The position numbers were made by a program, and so were the translations under genes. A DNA stretch of 53,533 nt, taken from Bacillota bacterium. GTDB lineage: Bacteria > Bacillota_I > Bacilli_A > Erysipelotrichales > Erysipelotrichaceae. The stretch's first letter is position 1, and each line of letters starts with the position of its first letter. This document shows positions 50,050-53,533 of the stretch, in pieces. The stretch lies in assembly GCA_023426935.1 (NCBI GenBank), contig JAEZBR010000052.1, positions 1 through 53,533 of the forward strand, written 5' to 3'. Below the pieces are notes generated by a model. The model saw nothing but the letters and a program-made list of their open reading frames with translations, made no database searches and was not told the DNA's origin.

Positions 50050-51759
50050 CTAGAATAATCCGTAAATCTGATTATTCTCATCTACCCCTATTTTCTCCGC
50101 CGCCGGAACTTTCGGTAATCCCGGCATCGTCATAATATTCCCAGTTAGTATAACCACAAATCCGGCACCGGCAGAAATTCTTAGCTCTTTAACTGTAATC
50201 GCAAAATCTTTTGGTGCCCCGTAAATTTTTGCGTTGTCCGTTAATGAGTTAGGCGTCTTAGCCATACATATCGGAAGTCTATCCCAACCATATTTTTTAT
50301 ATTGATTTAACTGTTGTTTTGCGAGGTCAGTATAAACAACATTGGATCCCCCATATACTTTTTTAACAATGTCCTCAATCTTCTTTTCAAACGGTTCTTC
50401 TAAATCATACAAGTAAGTAAAGTGATTAGGTTGTTCCGTTAATTCTAATACTTTCTTTCCTAATTCTTGCATTCCTTTCGAACCTTTTGCCCAGCCATCC
50501 GAAACAACTAGTTCATAACCGTTATCCCGACATAATTTTTTAACAAACTCAATCTCTTTATCAGTATCTTGATAGAAATGATTCAAGGTTAACACAAACG
50601 GAACGCCTATCTGTCTTAAGGTATCAGCGTGTTTAAGGGCATTTCCAAAACCTTTATTAATTGCTTCTAGATTTTCGGTTGCTAATTCATCTTTATTTAC
50701 ACCGCCATGTAACTTCAAAGCCCTGATCGTAATAACTAAAACAATTGCATCAGGTCTGATTCCCGCCGTTCGACATTTAATGTCTACAAATTTTTCGCAA
50801 CCTAAATCAGCACCAAACCCTGCTTCCGTTACAACATAGTCAGCGAGTTTTAATGCTGTCTTTGTGGCGATGATCGAATTACAACCATGGGCAATATTGG
50901 CGAATGGTCCGCCATGAATCAACATTGGGGTGTGCTCTAAAGTCTGCACTAAATTAGGTTTCAACGCTTCTTTCATTACAGCCGCGACTGCTACGGATAC
51001 TTTCAAATCCTCAACAGTAACCGGCTTTCCATCCATATCTAGCGCGACAACGCAACGTTTAATCCGTTGCTCAAAGTCTTGTAGATCTGCTGATAGACAG
51101 AGAATTGCCATTACTTCCGATGCAACGGTAATATTAAATCCGTCTGGTCGACTTACTCCGTTCTTCTCACCTAACCCGACCATTACTTGTCTTAGGGCAC
51201 GATCATTCATATCCATGCAGCGCTTCCACAAAATTTTATCTGGGTCTATTCTTAATTGATTACCCTGGTAAATGTGGTTATCGATTATAGCCGAAATTAG
51301 ATTGTTGGCGGTTGTGATGGCATGCATGTCTCCGGTAAAGTGCAGATTGATATCTTCCATCGGAGCTACCTGAGAGTATCCGCCTCCGGTCGCACCGCCT
51401 TTAATTCCGAACACCGGTCCCAAAGATGGTTCTCTTAACGCACCTACTACTCTTTTGCCCAACGAAGATAAACCGTCAGCTAAACCAATTGTAGTTGTGG
51501 TCTTACCTTCACCAGCTTTAGTTGGGGTTATGGCTGTGACTAAAATTAATTTCCCGTTTGGTCTATCGGCTATGCGTTCTAATAATTCATCACTCAACTT
51601 AGCCTTATATTTACCGTATGGTTCTAACTCATTGTTATCGATGCCAATCTTAGAAGCAATCGAGTTGATGTTATCGAGGGTTACTTCATGTTCTATCTGT
51701 AGGTCAGTTTTTATCATGGTCGTCTTGATTGTTTCACGTGAAACATTCCTTTTACCCAT
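50050..51759 (-). CDS. fhs: formate-tetrahydrofolate ligase
   Basis: ATP-dependent activation of formate to 10-formyl-THF. The ATP site is TPTKAGEGKTTTTIGL, and REPSLGPVFGIKGGATGGGY is the family signature. With the ATG at 51759 the protein is 569 aa, 14 more than usual. The internal ATG at 51717 aligns with the typical start (IKTDLQIEHE) but lacks a ribosome site, whereas AGGATG precedes 51759. The TATAAT overlapping 51758-51763 would, if used, favour the inner start. The extra residues are encoded by a parS site. Works with folD and glyA. Confidence 0.96.
   Translation of the reverse strand: MGKRNVSRETIKTTMIKTDLQIEHEVTLDNINSIASKIGIDNNELEPYGKYKAKLSDELLERIADRPNGKLILVTAITPTKAGEGKTTTTIGLADGLSSLGKRVVGALREPSLGPVFGIKGGATGGGYSQVAPMEDINLHFTGDMHAITTANNLISAIIDNHIYQGNQLRIDPDKILWKRCMDMNDRALRQVMVGLGEKNGVSRPDGFNITVASEVMAILCLSADLQDFEQRIKRCVVALDMDGKPVTVEDLKVSVAVAAVMKEALKPNLVQTLEHTPMLIHGGPFANIAHGCNSIIATKTALKLADYVVTEAGFGADLGCEKFVDIKCRTAGIRPDAIVLVITIRALKLHGGVNKDELATENLEAINKGFGNALKHADTLRQIGVPFVLTLNHFYQDTDKEIEFVKKLCRDNGYELVVSDGWAKGSKGMQELGKKVLELTEQPNHFTYLYDLEEPFEKKIEDIVKKVYGGSNVVYTDLAKQQLNQYKKYGWDRLPICMAKTPNSLTDNAKIYGAPKDFAITVKELRISAGAGFVVILTGNIMTMPGLPKVPAAEKIGVDENNQIYGLF
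51730..51745. other. parS centromere site 1
   Basis: TGTTTCACGTGAAACA, a perfect 16-base palindrome identical to the ParB/Spo0J parS consensus. It lies at the very start of fhs, either in its first codons or in its leader. ParB loading here would mark origin-proximal DNA for segregation. Confidence 0.93.
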
Positions 51760-51770
51760 TATACCGCATC

Positions 51771-51800
51771 CTAATTAAAAAGGGACAACCTTGTCCCTTT
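51771..51800 (-). terminator. intrinsic terminator after recR
   Basis: AAAGGGACA and TGTCCCTTT around a short loop, followed by TTAATT on the reverse strand. It overlaps the recR stop codon. Confidence 0.88.
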
Positions 51801-52386
51801 ATTGTTTTATTCTTCCTTCCATGGCTTTAATCAAAGTTAATTCATCCGCATAATCCAGGTTTCCGCCCATTGGGATTCCGTTAGCCAGCCGCGAAACTGC
51901 GACGTTTTTATTCTTTAAGATCTTAGTTAGATATATTGCCGTTGTTTCTCCGTCCAATGTCGGATTAGTGGCAATGATAATTTCTTTGACTCTTTCGTCT
52001 ATTCGTTGCAGCAGCCCAGCAATATTTATGTCTTCAGGTAAAATCCCTTTTGTTGTTGAGATAACTCCATTGAGAACATGATATAAACCATTATACTTTG
52101 TTCGCTCAATGGCAATAATATCTTTTGGTTCCTGAACCACACATATTACCGATTGGTCGCGTTTGCTGTCCTTGCAGATATCACAGACTTCATCTTCGGT
52201 CATGTTTCCACAGATGTGACAATATTTAATCTTGTTTTTTGCGTCCAGAAGATCGTGTGCTATCTGTTCAATATCTTCCTGAGGTTTATTAAGTAAAGAA
52301 AGCGCATATCTTTCTGCGGTCTTCTCGCCTACTCCTGGCAATCCTTTAAGATCTTCAATTAACAGTTGCATTGATTTGGGATACAT
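51799..52386 (-). CDS. recR: recombination mediator protein RecR
   Basis: Ring-forming protein that helps RecO load RecA at gaps. The N-terminal helix-hairpin-helix LKGLPGVGEKTAERYA, zinc finger CHICGNMTEDEVCDIC, and Toprim domain (VCVVQEPKDI, NPTLDGETTA) are complete over 195 aa. It overlaps dnaX by a single base (TAATG). The YbaB/EbfC nucleoid gene that commonly lies between dnaX and recR is absent. Confidence 0.97.
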   Translation of the reverse strand: MYPKSMQLLIEDLKGLPGVGEKTAERYALSLLNKPQEDIEQIAHDLLDAKNKIKYCHICGNMTEDEVCDICKDSKRDQSVICVVQEPKDIIAIERTKYNGLYHVLNGVISTTKGILPEDINIAGLLQRIDERVKEIIIATNPTLDGETTAIYLTKILKNKNVAVSRLANGIPMGGNLDYADELTLIKAMEGRIKQ

Positions 52387-53533
52387 TAGTTTTCCTTCTC
52401 TTCCTTATTCTCAATATCATAATTATTTTCGCCGAATAAACTGTCTAGCTTATCCTTAGCGGTCGTCTCTAACGGTTTAGCTTCGCCTGCGCCTAGTTCA
52501 ATTTCATTACTATCTATCGCCGGCGTTTTTACTTCAACCGGTTTTCTTTCAACTTCTGCCTCAGGTAAACTGCCTTCCGCCTTTCTTTTTCTAAACAAGG
52601 AAATTAGATCCGCTTCTTCCGTCTTTGTGATTGCGACTAGATACTTATCTTTCTTGATTACTTCTTTGACAAAGGCGCTGATGCTCTCGTCGTCCGTTGC
52701 TTGATTAATGTCATTTGCGACACCTTTCGTCAGAACACTGATGATTAAACTATCCTCACTTGAAGCGACGATATATGAATCCATTAACAGACGAGCATAT
52801 TTAGCAAACTCGAAACTGCTCTCATAACTTGACAGTAATTTCCAGTTCTCAATATCTACAGCCTTTTCTTTCTTAGTGGCACAAACTAAGATTCCTAACA
52901 ATGTTTCATTGTCGATGTTTATATCTTCTTTTTCCTCGACATGGGTACTTGTTTCACGTGAAACATTATTCACCTCTTCTTTCACTCCTAGCTTATCTAA
53001 GGTTTTCTTCATCTCATCAATATTGTGAATCGGATGAAGATCGTTTGTATTTGCTGAGGTATCTTTCTTTTCAATAACCGATTTTGGTGTCATCTCAATT
53101 ATTGGCTCTGTTGGTTTCTTCGACTTTAAGTCACAAGCCTTGAGAACGGCTACTTCGAAATAGGAAATCGCATTCTCCGAAGTTTTATATTTCGTTAAAG
53201 CTTCCAGAAAGATACTTACCAGATTAACCAGTTCATTACGCGAGAACCAACTGTCAATATCTTTAGCTTCATTAACTTCCAACCGTTCTAGCAAACCTGA
53301 ATCTTCGACACAGTCATAAATCAAAGCTTCTTTCGAAATAACCATCATATCTTCAGTCAACCTTTTAACATCGATACCCTTTTCCCAGTAATCCTTTAAG
53401 GTGTGGAAGATGGTCTCCTTATCGTTCTCTTTAATTAGTTTTAAAAGGTTAACTAATTCTGCATTTGGTAATAAGCCATAAATTTCAATTACTTTTTCGG
53501 TGGTTAAATCGTTTCCGGCATACGATATACATT
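52386..53533 (-). CDS. dnaX: DNA polymerase III subunit gamma/tau, C-terminal part (cut by window edge)
   Basis: The frame is open to the right edge, so the gene continues beyond the window; about 382 codons are visible. The first visible part (SYAGNDLTTEKVIEIYGLLP, then LKLIKENDKETIFHTL) is the end of the AAA+ core and the collar domain III. Then comes a polar, low-complexity linker and a tau-type tail. The ATPase P-loop and zinc module would lie outside. The linker contains the second parS site, read as NVSRET. No programmed frameshift signal is obvious in the visible part. Confidence 0.92.
   Translation of the reverse strand, partial: CISYAGNDLTTEKVIEIYGLLPNAELVNLLKLIKENDKETIFHTLKDYWEKGIDVKRLTEDMMVISKEALIYDCVEDSGLLERLEVNEAKDIDSWFSRNELVNLVSIFLEALTKYKTSENAISYFEVAVLKACDLKSKKPTEPIIEMTPKSVIEKKDTSANTNDLHPIHNIDEMKKTLDKLGVKEEVNNVSRETSTHVEEKEDINIDNETLLGILVCATKKEKAVDIENWKLLSSYESSFEFAKYARLLMDSYIVASSEDSLIISVLTKGVANDINQATDDESISAFVKEVIKKDKYLVAITKTEEADLISLFRKRKAEGSLPEAEVERKPVEVKTPAIDSNEIELGAGEAKPLETTAKDKLDSLFGENNYDIENKEEKEN
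52950..52965. other. parS centromere site 2
   Basis: A second perfect TGTTTCACGTGAAACA, 1,220 bases from site 1, inside the linker-coding part of dnaX, where a conserved protein sequence is not needed. It is read as Asn-Val-Ser-Arg-Glu-Thr, exactly as at site 1. Confidence 0.93.

Noticed and set aside
51730..52965. Shared hexapeptide Asn-Val-Ser-Arg-Glu-Thr in Fhs and DnaX as a possible protein motif
   Set aside because: It is fully explained by translation of the same palindromic DNA site (parS) in the same frame.
1..53533. Search by eye for tRNA, rRNA, CRISPR repeats, insertion-sequence ends and prophage genes
   Set aside because: Gaps between genes are all shorter than about 140 bases and contain only promoters, terminators and ribosome sites; no repeat array or transposase was seen.

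Overview
The window reads as chromosomal core sequence from a low-GC Gram-positive bacterium (Bacillota). The supporting signs are an RNA polymerase delta subunit, a c-di-AMP receptor of the DarA type, a zinc-type ribosomal protein L31, a class II fructose-bisphosphate aldolase, consensus -10/-35 promoters with AGGAGG ribosome sites, and a Bacillus-like gene order (fba-murA-rpmE-tdk-prfA-prmC-tsaC-glyA-upp-atp). Within Bacillota, the protein wording and the mix of genes suggest an Erysipelotrichia-like relative; that placement is inference. I place 59 protein genes, 55 on the minus strand and 4 on the plus strand. I see no rRNA, tRNA, CRISPR array, insertion sequence or prophage, and no gene-free stretch longer than about 140 bases.

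Layout in the direction of transcription, from right to left. The right end (49-53.5 kb) holds dnaX (cut by the edge), recR and fhs, with two perfect 16-base parS sites inside dnaX and at the start of fhs. Together with the strand bias this puts the replication origin probably not far to the right. Next come a PTS EIIC protein with a cysteine-less EIIB tail, a mismatch-repair and tRNA-modification block (mutS, mutL, miaA, tcdA), an ABC exporter, dtd-folD-DUF951-ychF, and darA. From 29 to 34.7 kb lie ispF, an HD phosphohydrolase and a galactose-type ABC transporter (mglBAC). That transporter has a textbook promoter with a cre box in its spacer. Then follow DUF1934, rpoE, fba, fruK, murA and rpmE.

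From 18.5 to 23.6 kb there is a translation and nucleotide block (tdk, a glutamine-amidotransferase-like hydrolase, prfA, prmC, tsaC, glyA). It is followed by class I ribonucleotide reductase (nrdAB), upp, and the complete F-type ATP synthase operon (atpZ, I, B, E, F, H, A, G, D, C), which ends with a DUF1146 gene and an unrecognised membrane protein. The left end (0.1-6.3 kb) is one compact run: a large Sel1-repeat protein, proC, a TagO-type glycosyltransferase, a zinc-ribbon membrane protein, a PemK/MazF-like protein and tilS.

Most of the window is ordinary housekeeping content, often in translationally coupled pairs (ATGA or TAATG overlaps). The points worth a second look are the twin parS sites, the sodium-type ligand pattern in ATP synthase subunit c, a PTS EIIB domain and a PfkB-like kinase that both lack their catalytic residue, a solitary toxin-like gene overlapping tilS, and an EVE-like protein behind fhs. 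I found no clearly new multi-gene system. The nearest candidates are those uncharacterised proteins.
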